From assembly GCF_000308615.1 (NCBI RefSeq), contig NZ_BAGB01000169.1:62001-126000 (forward strand): DNA of 64,000 nt, written 5' to 3'. Made by a program: the position numbers and the translations under genes. The notes under the pieces are model-generated. The model did not search any database. It saw only the letters and a program-made list of their open reading frames with translations, and had not been told where the DNA came from. Source of the DNA: Nocardia jiangxiensis NBRC 101359. Its GTDB lineage: Bacteria; Actinomycetota; Actinomycetes; Mycobacteriales; Mycobacteriaceae. The stretch's first letter is position 1, and every line of letters starts with the position of its first letter. Shown in pieces: positions 17,366 through 26,225 of the stretch.

Positions 17366-20300
17366 ATGCCGATGGCCGACGAAGACCCCTTGGCGACACA
17401 CCGCGACCAGTTCGCGGCGGTCGACAAGGAGCTGGAAGCCGCCGGTTTCGGTGAGATTCGGGTGATCGGCCGTGGCGGGTTCGGCGTCGTCTACCGCTGC
17501 CGGGAGTTCGCACTGGACCGCACCGTGGCAGTGAAGGTGCTGACCTCCATCTCCGAATACGGCGGGGAAAACCTCGATCGGTTCCTGCGCGAGCAGCGTG
17601 CGATGGCCAAACTGCCCAGCCATCCCAATATCGTGCAGATACACCAGGTCGGCAGCACTGCCGACGGCCGACCCTACCTCGTCATGCCATATCACTCCCG
17701 CGGGTCACTGCAGAATCTGATCCGCCGCGAGGGTCCACTTCCCCTCCCCGATGTGCTCCGCATAGCGGTCAAGCTCGCCGGTGCGCTGGAAACCGTGCAT
17801 CGCGCGGGTATTCTGCACCGCGACATCAAACCGGGCAACGTGCTGATCACCGAATACGGCGAACCCCAGCTCACCGACTTCGGCATCGCGCGGATCGAGG
17901 GCGGATTTCAGACCACGACCGGTGTAGTGACCGGATCACCGGCATTCACCGCACCGGAGGTGCTTCGCAAAGGCACACCGTCGGTCGCCTCGGACATCTA
18001 CGGGCTTGGAGCGACGCTGTTCTGCATGCTCACCGGCCACGCCGCCTACGAACGACGCACCGGTGAGAAACTTGTCGCCCAGTTCCTGCGGGTGACCGAC
18101 GAGCCGCTGCCGAATCTGCGTCCGGAGGGCATACCCGACGACGTCTGCGACCTGATCGAGCAGAGCATGGCTGCGGATCCCCGAACCCGGCCGCAACCCG
18201 CCACGACCTTCGGCGAGCAAGTCCGCCGAATACAACACAGTCACGGCCTGCACGTCGACGAGATGATATTGCCGACCGGACAGCCGAGCCCGGTAGCCGG
18301 TGGACCAGCCTTGACCGAAATCACCGGACCCGAGCAGTTTGCGGCCTCGGTATCGACCGGCGCGCCGACACCTCCGACACCCGCAACCAAGTTCCGGCCC
18401 GCGATATCGCCGCGTCCGCTGGTGCGCCGTGAACGGCTGCTGGACCAATTGAACGCCGATCCCTGGCCACGACTGATCCTGATCCATGCACCGGCCGGGT
18501 TCGGCAAGAGCACCCTAGCCGCCCAATGGGGGCAGCAACTGGTCAGCGATCGCGTCGCCGCGTGCTGGCTCGGCATCGATACCGACGACAACAATTCGAC
18601 GCTATTCCTGCTCCATCTGCTCGAGGCCATCCGGCATACCCGGCCCGCCGTGGAGGGCGAGCTGAGCCGGATCATCGAAGAGCACGGCACGAACGTCGAA
18701 CGCTACGTTTTGACCTCCCTGATCAACGCGATCCACGAGCACGGCGAGCGGATCGTGGTGATCATCGAGGACTGGCATCGCATCACCTCCGATGCCACGG
18801 TGGCCGCCCTGCACTTTCTGCTCGAGCACGGCTGCCATCACCTGCAGATACTGGTCACCAGCCGAGAGCGCAGCGGACTCCCCCTTTCGGCGATGCGCGT
18901 GAGCAATGAATTGATCGAGATCGATTCCGCCGCATTACGTTTCGACCAGACAGAAGCAGGCGAGCTGCTGGTGGAGCTCGGCGGCATCGACATCGACGAC
19001 AGCGGGGTCAGCAGGCTCCGAGAGAACACCGACGGCTGGGTCGCCGGCCTGCAGTTGGCATCTATCTCGATGCGCGGGCACATCGACCCGAGCGAACTGA
19101 TCGAGCACGTGTCCGGACGACACCACGTCATCAGCGAATACCTGGCCGACAATGTGCTCCGCACACTGGATCCGACCCTGCTCCAACGTTTGCTGGAAAC
19201 CTCGGTCGCCGAACAGATCTGCGGGTCACTGGCAACAGCGCTGACCGGTGAACAGCACGGCCAGGCCCTCTTGGAGGAGATCGAGCAACGCGACCTGTTC
19301 CTGCGCCGCACCGACCCCGACGGCCACTGGTTCCGCTACCACCATCTGTTCGCCGAGTTCCTCCGGCAAAGACTCGACCGCGACTGCGGTGAGCGCGTCG
19401 GCGACCTGCACCGCCGCGCGGCCGACTGGTTCGCCCGGCATCACATGCTCAGTGAGGCAATCGATCACGCGACAGCCGCACAGCTGCCGGAGCAGGCCGT
19501 CGAACTCGTGGAGGAACACGCGCAAGATCTGGTCCAGCATTCGCAACTGGCGACGTTGACCGCGCTGGCCGCCAAACTTCCCGCCGCGCACGCGGCAACA
19601 CATCCGAGCCTGCAGATGGCGCTGGCGTGGGCCGCGGTGCTGATGCGGCGCGCCGACCAACTGCGCACCGCTCTGGACCGGGTCGCCGACGCGGAGCGGG
19701 CCGAAACCGAACCGGGTCGGCCGATGTCGGCCCTCATGCTCGAGGCGACACTCCTACACAGTGTCGAATCCGCCTTCGCCGACCACACCGACGACTTGGA
19801 CGCCGCGGCCGAACAATGCCGATCCAGGCCCGAAGAACTCTCGGCGTGGGTGTTGTGCGCCGCCGCGAACGTCGGTGCCTTCAGCGCCCTGCACCGGTTC
19901 GACTTCGACCGGGTACGCTCGTGGCACGAGTGGGGCAGACCGTACTTCCAGGACATCGCCGGGGCGTTGGGCCCGATGTACAGCCACTGCCTGGCAGGCA
20001 TGGCGGCGCGCGAGAAACTCGAGATGGACCGCGCCGAACACCACTTCCGGACCGCCGTGCATCTGGCCCGCACCGCAACCGGGGAACATTCCTTCACCGC
20101 TCGGCTCGCCGGCGCCGTGCTCGGCGACTTCCTCTACGAGCGGGACGAACTCGACGAGGCCGATCAACTGCTCGAAGACGCCGAACTCGGGTTCGAAGGC
20201 GGCCTGGTGGATCTCCTGGAAGCCACCTATGGCACGGGTGCACGAATCAAGGCTGCGCTCGGCGACCTGCCCGCGGCACAACGGCGTCTCACCGAAGGTG

Positions 20301-20839
20301 AAAGGCTCGCACGCGCACTCACCCTGCCACGGCTGTCCGCTCGAATCGAAAGCGAGCGAGTCCAACTCGGCCTGGAACACGCACCCGCACCACAGCTCGC
20401 CACACCCGGCCCCGCAGCAGACGACGGCATCGCAGTCCGCATTCGCGAGCTCCGGGAAGGCACGGCCATCCGCACTCTGCTCCGGGATCGTCCAGATCTG
20501 GCAGCCGTCCGCGCCGCCGAGCTGACACGATCGATCGACGCGACCCGACGACCCCGAGCCACCGTGTACGCAACGCTTTTGCAAGCGAAATGCCTTGCCG
20601 CACAGCATCTTACCGCAGAAGCGAAAGGCCTGATCGCGTCGATACTGCCACAGTGCGCCAAGGCCCGCCTGATCCGCCCCATCCTCGACGAAGGTCCCGC
20701 CCTGGCCCGACTCGCCCAGGAACTGCGCCCCGAGGCAGAACCACCGCACTGGAAATCGACACCGTCACAGGTACCACTCGCGTTCTTCGATCATCTGGCC
20801 GCGTTCAGCGCGCCTCCCGGCGATCCCCGCCAGTCGTAG
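17366..20839 (+). CDS. pknK: PknK-like serine/threonine protein kinase with MalT-type ATPase domain
   Basis: 1157 residues. The N-terminal kinase domain (about 25-290) has the glycine loop GRGGFGVVY, Lys57, HRD at 151-153, DFG at 171-173 and a Thr-rich activation loop. After a linker with PTPPTPATKFRP comes a signal-transduction ATPase of the MalT/STAND type with Walker A APAGFGKST near residue 380, then a long TPR-like helical region. No LuxR HTH is seen at the C-terminus. Domain order, length and many segments match mycobacterial PknK (about 1110 residues), which phosphorylates regulators and adjusts growth and stress responses. It follows the hydrolase remnant and stands as a single gene. 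Confidence 0.9.
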   Translation: MPMADEDPLATHRDQFAAVDKELEAAGFGEIRVIGRGGFGVVYRCREFALDRTVAVKVLTSISEYGGENLDRFLREQRAMAKLPSHPNIVQIHQVGSTADGRPYLVMPYHSRGSLQNLIRREGPLPLPDVLRIAVKLAGALETVHRAGILHRDIKPGNVLITEYGEPQLTDFGIARIEGGFQTTTGVVTGSPAFTAPEVLRKGTPSVASDIYGLGATLFCMLTGHAAYERRTGEKLVAQFLRVTDEPLPNLRPEGIPDDVCDLIEQSMAADPRTRPQPATTFGEQVRRIQHSHGLHVDEMILPTGQPSPVAGGPALTEITGPEQFAASVSTGAPTPPTPATKFRPAISPRPLVRRERLLDQLNADPWPRLILIHAPAGFGKSTLAAQWGQQLVSDRVAACWLGIDTDDNNSTLFLLHLLEAIRHTRPAVEGELSRIIEEHGTNVERYVLTSLINAIHEHGERIVVIIEDWHRITSDATVAALHFLLEHGCHHLQILVTSRERSGLPLSAMRVSNELIEIDSAALRFDQTEAGELLVELGGIDIDDSGVSRLRENTDGWVAGLQLASISMRGHIDPSELIEHVSGRHHVISEYLADNVLRTLDPTLLQRLLETSVAEQICGSLATALTGEQHGQALLEEIEQRDLFLRRTDPDGHWFRYHHLFAEFLRQRLDRDCGERVGDLHRRAADWFARHHMLSEAIDHATAAQLPEQAVELVEEHAQDLVQHSQLATLTALAAKLPAAHAATHPSLQMALAWAAVLMRRADQLRTALDRVADAERAETEPGRPMSALMLEATLLHSVESAFADHTDDLDAAAEQCRSRPEELSAWVLCAAANVGAFSALHRFDFDRVRSWHEWGRPYFQDIAGALGPMYSHCLAGMAAREKLEMDRAEHHFRTAVHLARTATGEHSFTARLAGAVLGDFLYERDELDEADQLLEDAELGFEGGLVDLLEATYGTGARIKAALGDLPAAQRRLTEGERLARALTLPRLSARIESERVQLGLEHAPAPQLATPGPAADDGIAVRIRELREGTAIRTLLRDRPDLAAVRAAELTRSIDATRRPRATVYATLLQAKCLAAQHLTAEAKGLIASILPQCAKARLIRPILDEGPALARLAQELRPEAEPPHWKSTPSQVPLAFFDHLAAFSAPPGDPRQS

Positions 20840-20998
20840 ACAACGCCCCCGCGGATGTTGCGGGCCGCGTGCATATCGGCGACCCCCCTGGTTGATCTCC
20901 GAGGCCGGTAGCGGGTCGCGATCATCTGCTCGCACGAGGAGACAGGAAAGGGTGTCACAGCTGCAAGGCGATGAATTTCGTCTCCATGGTTCGCCACA

Positions 20999-21030
20999 CT
21001 TCGGCTGGGCTCTTCGGAGCCCGGCCGAAG
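20999..21030. terminator. Bidirectional hairpin terminator with TTCG loop
   Basis: A 14-bp stem (20999-21012 with 21017-21030, one G-T wobble) closed by a TTCG tetraloop. It lies between the convergent PknK gene (stop 20839) and the acyl-CoA ligase (stop 21052), so it can stop transcription from both sides. The rest of 20840-21051 shows no gene. Confidence 0.8.
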
Positions 21031-21051
21031 CTTGGTGATCGATGCGGCCTC

Positions 21052-23013
21052 TCAGCGCGGATGTGCAACCGGCGCCACGATATCGACTTGGGAATCGAAT
21101 TCGTAGGTACTCACGGCGCGCCGCAACTCTGCCGCACCAGCGGCGAGTTCGCTTGCGTCCCCGATCAACTCGACGATGACACGCAACCGACGACCGGTAT
21201 TGTCCACCCGCACCTCGCTCCGGACACCATCCGGGAAGGCGGCAGCGACGCGTGCGTGTACCTCACGCTCGGTCGCCATGATCCGTAGCGCGGGCTTGGC
21301 CAGTTTGCCCACGGGGGTGAGCGGCAGCTCGTCGAGCACGATCACTTCGACGGGCGTGGCCGCGCGCTCTTGAACATGCTCGCGGCAGAATGCCGTCAGC
21401 TCCCCGGGATCCACCGATGCCCCGGCGTGCAGTTGCACGTAAGCGATCGGCAGCTCTCCCTTGGCCGCGTCCGGTTTACCAACCGCTGCAACAAGTTCCA
21501 CCGCCGGGTGCCGGTCGAGCGCAAACTCGATCTCACGCGGGTCGATGTTGTGACCGCCACGGATGATCAGATCCTTGGCACGATTGGACACCCAGACGTA
21601 GCCGTCCTCATCGACGCTGCCGACATCGCCGCTGTCCACCCACCTCTGCCCATCCGGCATACCGGTCACGAAAAGACCGGCGTTGAGGTCCTCGTCGAGG
21701 TATCCCCTGCCGATACTCACGCCGCCGACCAGCAGCGCCCCTCGCTCGCTCGGTCCGCATACCCGCACCACGGCGTTGTTCTCGTCGAGTTCGACTGCGG
21801 CGACCCGACAGTACGGCAAGGGCCGCCCCGCCGATCCGATGCGGGGTTCACGGTCATCGTTCGGGTGGCCGGTCATGGTGCCGTGCACCTCGGTCATGCC
21901 CCAGTTCTCCCGAAGCCACACCCCGAAACGTTCGTGGAAGGCACGAACCAATTCCGTGGGAACTGTGCTGCCACCGACATGGAAGTCTTCGATCCGATGA
22001 CCAGACGAATCGGCATCGGGCACGCTCAGCAGTGCTTGCGCGGTCGTGGGAGTGGACATCACCGACGTCACCCGAAAATGGCGCGCGATGTTCCAGAACT
22101 CCGAAACGACCTGCTTGGTGCGGAAGCCCTCGGCAGTGAGCGTGAGCAGGGTCTGGCCGTACAGCAGGCATCGCAGCCCGAGAGATACGCTGCCGCCACA
22201 ATGAAAATTCGGCATGCCGTGCGCCACGACGCCGTCGGTGTCCGGGCCCATGAGGGCTCCGACGTTCCAGGTAACGGCCAGCTGACCGAACTGCGTCATC
22301 CGGACGAGTTTCGGCGTACCCGTCGTCCCCCCGGTGGGCATCAGCACCGCGTCCCGGTGCGGATCGGTGTCACGGTCGAAGGTGAAGCCCCGCCCGGCGT
22401 ATCGCGCCATCGCGGTGGCGAGGTCGTCCGAACCGCCGTCGGCTCCGACATAGAAGACCGTCCGTAAGGTCGGGAGGGCTCGGCGCAGGACATCGATGTC
22501 GCCGCCACAACGGGCCTCGATCACCTCGCGCGTAGTCACCAGGGTTGTGCACTGTGTGTCGTTCATGATCCGGACCACCGCTGGAACCTCGAGGAACGGG
22601 TTGAGCGGCACCGCGACACCGGCCGTCGCCGCCCCCCAGATCGAGAAGAGGCCCTCCGGCAACATGGGCAGCAGCACCGCCACCACGCTCGGTGCGCCAC
22701 CGGCAGCATGGTGGAATACATTCGAGGTTTGTTCGACCGCCTCGACGAGCTCCCGATAGGTGACGGTTCGAACCGGTTCGAGGAGATTCGGCGGCTCCAG
22801 TGCGATGATCGCGTTCTTGTCCGGGTGTTCGGCCGCGGCGGCACGGAACGCATCGTAGAAGGTGGCCCCGGCACGCAATTCGTCGGGAGAGAATTCCTGC
22901 TCGATGCGATCGATATCGGCACAGCTGGTTATCCGACGGCGCACGATACGGGTGGCTGCGGGGCTGGAGACGACCGAAATATTATCATTCGGCAGGGACG
23001 GAGTGGACGCCAT
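21052..23013 (-). CDS. Acyl-CoA synthetase with C-terminal extension
   Basis: A 653-residue adenylate-forming ligase with the P-loop MPTGGTTGTPK near residue 230, the hinge NRAKDLIIRGGHNIDP and the catalytic Lys in LTPVGKLAKP. About 70 residues follow the usual end, giving an unusually long C-terminus that is conserved-looking but not recognised. I use ATG 23013, preceded by GAAAGG; a start at 23100 would run into the SDR gene. It is the last gene of an operon with the SDR and acyl-CoA dehydrogenase, and should activate the acid fed into module B. Confidence 0.88.
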   Translation of the reverse strand: MASTPSLPNDNISVVSSPAATRIVRRRITSCADIDRIEQEFSPDELRAGATFYDAFRAAAAEHPDKNAIIALEPPNLLEPVRTVTYRELVEAVEQTSNVFHHAAGGAPSVVAVLLPMLPEGLFSIWGAATAGVAVPLNPFLEVPAVVRIMNDTQCTTLVTTREVIEARCGGDIDVLRRALPTLRTVFYVGADGGSDDLATAMARYAGRGFTFDRDTDPHRDAVLMPTGGTTGTPKLVRMTQFGQLAVTWNVGALMGPDTDGVVAHGMPNFHCGGSVSLGLRCLLYGQTLLTLTAEGFRTKQVVSEFWNIARHFRVTSVMSTPTTAQALLSVPDADSSGHRIEDFHVGGSTVPTELVRAFHERFGVWLRENWGMTEVHGTMTGHPNDDREPRIGSAGRPLPYCRVAAVELDENNAVVRVCGPSERGALLVGGVSIGRGYLDEDLNAGLFVTGMPDGQRWVDSGDVGSVDEDGYVWVSNRAKDLIIRGGHNIDPREIEFALDRHPAVELVAAVGKPDAAKGELPIAYVQLHAGASVDPGELTAFCREHVQERAATPVEVIVLDELPLTPVGKLAKPALRIMATEREVHARVAAAFPDGVRSEVRVDNTGRRLRVIVELIGDASELAAGAAELRRAVSTYEFDSQVDIVAPVAHPR

Positions 23014-23071
23014 TGGCCGGGGCCTTTCACTGCTGGAAAAAAAGACGGACAGCGGTATTCCGCCGATGACC

Positions 23072-23893
23072 TCAGGCCACCGAGATTCCGCCGTTGACAC
23101 TGACTACCTGGCCGGTGATATTGGCCGCCAACGACGAGGCGAGGAACATGATGGTATTCGCGAGGTCTTCGGGCTCGGTCAGGCCCAGATGCGCCTGCGA
23201 GGTGATTTTCTCGAAGATCTTCTTGCTGAATTCGAGATTCATCGCCCGGTCGTAGGATCCGGTGTTCGCGATCAGCGACGGCGTGATCGTGTTCACCCTG
23301 ACGCCGTAACGTTTCGCTTCGACCGCCAGAGTGCGGGAGAACGTCACGATTGCCGCCATCGCCGCGCCGATGATGCATTCGCCCGGGGTCGGCACCTTCG
23401 CCGCATCCGAAGCGATGTTGATGATCGCGCCGTGCCGCTGCTCTCGCATGACGCGCACCGCGGCCCGGCTGGTCAGCATCGGACCGAGCGCCTGCTGGGT
23501 GAGCATGGTGGGGATCGCGTCGATCTCCGTGTCGTGCAGCAGCGTCGGCTGATAGACCGCGACGGTCGAATTGACCAGCACGTCCAGACCGCCCATCAGC
23601 CGAGCCGCCTCCGCGACCACCTCGTCGGCACGCCTGGGCTCATTGACATCCGCCGACAGAAACTGCGGCTCGCAGGATGGATTCGCCTCGGCGACGGTCT
23701 CGACGGCCTGTTTGCCGCGTTGCTCGTTGCGGCCGACGAGTACGAGCTGCCGGGCTCCCGACCGCGCGAAACCGACCGCGGTGGCCAGCCCGACACCGGA
23801 GGTGCCGCCGATCACCATGACCTTCGACTGGGTGAAATCGAATGCGGCCGCTGCCGGGTGTCGGGGGTTGCCGCTGTTCATGTGTTCTTCCAT
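23072..23893 (-). CDS. SDR-fold protein of module B, catalytic Tyr/Lys replaced
   Basis: A 273-residue SDR-fold protein clearly paralogous to the one at 2151-2951 (shared LTQQALGP, SDAAK, PTPGE and TPSLI segments). The cofactor motif is VIGGTSGVGLA. From Ser162, the Tyr position (+13) is Ile175 and the Lys position (+17) is Met179, exactly as in the module A copy. The start at 23893 has AGGAG 6 bp upstream. It lies 33 bp after the acyl-CoA dehydrogenase gene. It may be a non-redox CoA-ester binding protein or use other residues; activity cannot be predicted. Confidence 0.85.
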   Translation of the reverse strand: MEEHMNSGNPRHPAAAAFDFTQSKVMVIGGTSGVGLATAVGFARSGARQLVLVGRNEQRGKQAVETVAEANPSCEPQFLSADVNEPRRADEVVAEAARLMGGLDVLVNSTVAVYQPTLLHDTEIDAIPTMLTQQALGPMLTSRAAVRVMREQRHGAIINIASDAAKVPTPGECIIGAAMAAIVTFSRTLAVEAKRYGVRVNTITPSLIANTGSYDRAMNLEFSKKIFEKITSQAHLGLTEPEDLANTIMFLASSLAANITGQVVSVNGGISVA

Positions 23894-23926
23894 GTTCGCT
23901 CCTGAATTCTCTTCGTTTCCGGTGTC

Positions 23927-25090
23927 TTATTTATTGCTGTAAGGAATGAAGTCTTTTCCGTATTTTTCTCGCATGATGATTATTTTCTGGATCTGCGCGG
24001 TTCCGTCCGCGATCTCGACCGACATGACGTCGCGCAGTCGTTGTTCGAACGGCAGCTCCTGGGAGTATCCGTAATTGCCGTGCAGGAGCAGACATTCCTT
24101 CACGGCGGCGCTGGCCACCAGCGGGCCGTACCATTTCGACATCGCTGCCTCGGCGGTGTGCGGAAGTCCGAGCGTCCGCCGTTCCAGCGCCGAGTAACAG
24201 ATCAGCCGTGCCGCCTCCAGGTGCGTGAGATGTTCAGCCAGAGGAAATGAGACTCCTTCGAATTTCGCCAGCGGCGCCCCGAAGGCCGTCCGCTGCCGAA
24301 CATACTCCACGGTTTCATCAATGGCCGCCTGGGCCGTGCCGATTCCCGTGAGCGCCAGTAGCGGACGGGTGAAATCGAATCCGTTCAGCACCCGGGAGAA
24401 CCCGCGTCCCTCGACACCCAACAGGTTTCGCGCGGGGATGTGCACCTGATCCAGATGCAGGACGCCACGCCCGAGAATGCCCCAGCCGGTATCCGGAACG
24501 ACGGACCGGGAGATCCCGGAGGCATTCAACGGCACCAGAAACACGGAGACCCCGAGATCGATCCCGTCCCGGACGGTGCGCGCGGCGACGACGAGAGCCT
24601 CGGCGTTGCCGAGCATGGTCACCGACGTCTTCTCACCGTCGAGCACGTATCCGTCCCCGATGGCCCGCGCGACCGTGCGGATGTTGGCGGCGTCCGAACC
24701 GGTCTCCGGCTCGGTCAGCGCGAAGCCCACGAACGTGTCACCGGAGACCAACCGCGGCAACCATTCCGCGAGCACCGCCGGGTCCGCGTGCTGCCGGATC
24801 AGCGTGCTCATGAGCATCACCGGGATGGCGATGTTGGCGACATTGAAATCGGCGTAGGCCAACTCCTCCACCGCGAGTCCCGCAGCGATGAAATCCTCTC
24901 GATCCAGCGGGTTGTAGCCCTCGCCCGCGAGCAGACCGTAGATGCCTAGCCCGGCGATCTCTCGATGCAGGTCCCAGGGAAAGGTCGAGGATTTGGCGCG
25001 GGCCAGATAGCCGGACGCGAGTCGCTTCGCGGCGAAATCGCGTACCGCGTCGCGGATGGCCGCGCGGTCCTGATCCAGATGTGCTGTCAC
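23927..25090 (-). CDS. Acyl-CoA dehydrogenase (possible alicyclic acyl-CoA dehydrogenase)
   Basis: A 387-residue flavoprotein with the three acyl-CoA dehydrogenase domains. FALTEPETGSDAANI marks the FAD/substrate middle domain, and LLHGNYGYSQELPFEQRLRD the C-terminal domain. At the usual catalytic-Glu place (YEGT in short-chain enzymes) the sequence is IADGT, so an Asp may be the base. It resembles AliB/glutaryl-CoA dehydrogenase-like enzymes more than straight-chain enzymes. Start is GTG at 25090 because the more upstream sequence is not family-like. First gene of the operon dehydrogenase-SDR-ligase, below the promoter at 25243-25287. Confidence 0.88.
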   Translation of the reverse strand: MTAHLDQDRAAIRDAVRDFAAKRLASGYLARAKSSTFPWDLHREIAGLGIYGLLAGEGYNPLDREDFIAAGLAVEELAYADFNVANIAIPVMLMSTLIRQHADPAVLAEWLPRLVSGDTFVGFALTEPETGSDAANIRTVARAIGDGYVLDGEKTSVTMLGNAEALVVAARTVRDGIDLGVSVFLVPLNASGISRSVVPDTGWGILGRGVLHLDQVHIPARNLLGVEGRGFSRVLNGFDFTRPLLALTGIGTAQAAIDETVEYVRQRTAFGAPLAKFEGVSFPLAEHLTHLEAARLICYSALERRTLGLPHTAEAAMSKWYGPLVASAAVKECLLLHGNYGYSQELPFEQRLRDVMSVEIADGTAQIQKIIIMREKYGKDFIPYSNK

Positions 25091-25242
25091 ACGCGCTCTC
25101 ACTATCCGTTGTTTCCAGTGCTGCGCCCGGCGCGGGCGTGGATCCGCGACGACGCGGCCCTGCCGTCGGTGACGTGGTCGTGGAACCGGTTGACGGCACC
25201 ACGGAAGGCGCCCGGGGAGTGCCCCGCCGCCACGATAGCCCA

Positions 25243-25287
25243 ATGGTCATATGGATAGACCATATTTTTGGACATAGGTATGGTCAA
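25243..25287 (-). promoter_or_regulatory. Promoter and 21-bp operator of the acyl-CoA dehydrogenase operon
   Basis: Read on the minus strand: TTGACC at 25287-25282, 17 bp, then TATGGT at 25264-25259. The -10 overlaps a 21-bp dyad (25243-25263) with arms ATGGTC and GACCAT separated by 9 bp. A second pair GACCATA/TATGGTC spans 25258-25264 and 25279-25285. The same promoter spacing and an almost identical operator are found before the transporter gene at 30562-30606. Position fits repression by a dimeric regulator. Confidence 0.7.
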
Positions 25288-25335
25288 TGTTCCGTTCCCG
25301 TACGAGTGAGTCGAGTCGTCAGTGCCGCGCGGCAG

Positions 25336-26199
25336 TCAGTTCGGACCGGTGCAGACGCTGCAATCTGCACCGGAGCTGGTGGCCGAGATCAGCGGCAGCG
25401 GCTCGCCACGCGTACTCGGCGCGGTGGCGTCCCTGGCCAGCAGCGCGGCGCCGAACGCACCGGTGACCTGCGGGTCGCGCGGGACGATCACTGGCGTGTC
25501 CAGTGCCTGCGCCAGGAACTCGATCGCTGCGGGGTTCTTCGCGACACCGCCGGTCAGCACCACCGGTGTTCGCTTACCCACCAGTGCGACCAGCCCCAGG
25601 ATGCGAGCCGTCACCGCGCGGTGCACGGATGCGGCGATATCGGCCGGATCGGCACCCTCGGCGACCAGCGAGACGATCTCCGTCTCCGCGAACGTCGCGC
25701 ACATGCTGCTGACCTCCAGATCCGCGGTGCCTCTCAGCGCCAGCCCACCGATCTCGTCGACCTCGCATTCGAGGGCGCGAGCCAGGACCTCGAAGAAGCG
25801 CCCGGTGCCGCTCGCGCACCGATCGTTCATCGCGAACTCGTCCACCAGGCCGAGATCATCGATGGTGATCGCCTTGCTGTCCTGTCCACCGATATCGACG
25901 ATCAGTCCGACATCGGGCTGCCATTCGACGACACCTCGTGCGTGACAGGTGATCTCGGTGAAGGTCCGATCCACGTCGGGCACCAGTCGGCGACCGTATC
26001 CGGTGCCGACGATGCGGGTGATCTCCTCGGGCCGCAGCCCGGCATGACGCAGGGCCGCGTCGATGGCACGCCGCATGCCCTGCCTGCTCACCGCGCCCAT
26101 CTGGACCACACTCGATGCCACCAGTGCGGCATTCTCATCGACGATCGCCGCCTTCGCGGTGGTCGAGCCCAGGTCGACGCCCAAGAAATACGAGCTCAT
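25336..26199 (-). CDS. 2-hydroxyacyl-CoA dehydratase/benzoyl-CoA reductase activator ATPase, module B
   Basis: A 287-residue paralogue of the activator at 2948-3898. It keeps the phosphate loop GVDLGSTTAKAA, VDIGGQDSKAI, the [4Fe-4S] ligands Cys128 (NDRCASGTGRF) and Cys167 (SSMCATFAETE), and TGGVAKN. It ends in a CxxC pair (CSVC), also present near the end of the module A protein. I start it at ATG 26199, which has AAGGA 8 bp upstream; a longer frame runs back through the large-subunit gene and has no family resemblance. It is the last gene of the module B operon, 26 bp after the large subunit. Confidence 0.93.
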   Translation of the reverse strand: MSSYFLGVDLGSTTAKAAIVDENAALVASSVVQMGAVSRQGMRRAIDAALRHAGLRPEEITRIVGTGYGRRLVPDVDRTFTEITCHARGVVEWQPDVGLIVDIGGQDSKAITIDDLGLVDEFAMNDRCASGTGRFFEVLARALECEVDEIGGLALRGTADLEVSSMCATFAETEIVSLVAEGADPADIAASVHRAVTARILGLVALVGKRTPVVLTGGVAKNPAAIEFLAQALDTPVIVPRDPQVTGAFGAALLARDATAPSTRGEPLPLISATSSGADCSVCTGPN

Positions 26200-26225
26200 C
26201 AGCAAATCCTTCGTGCGCGGTGCGC

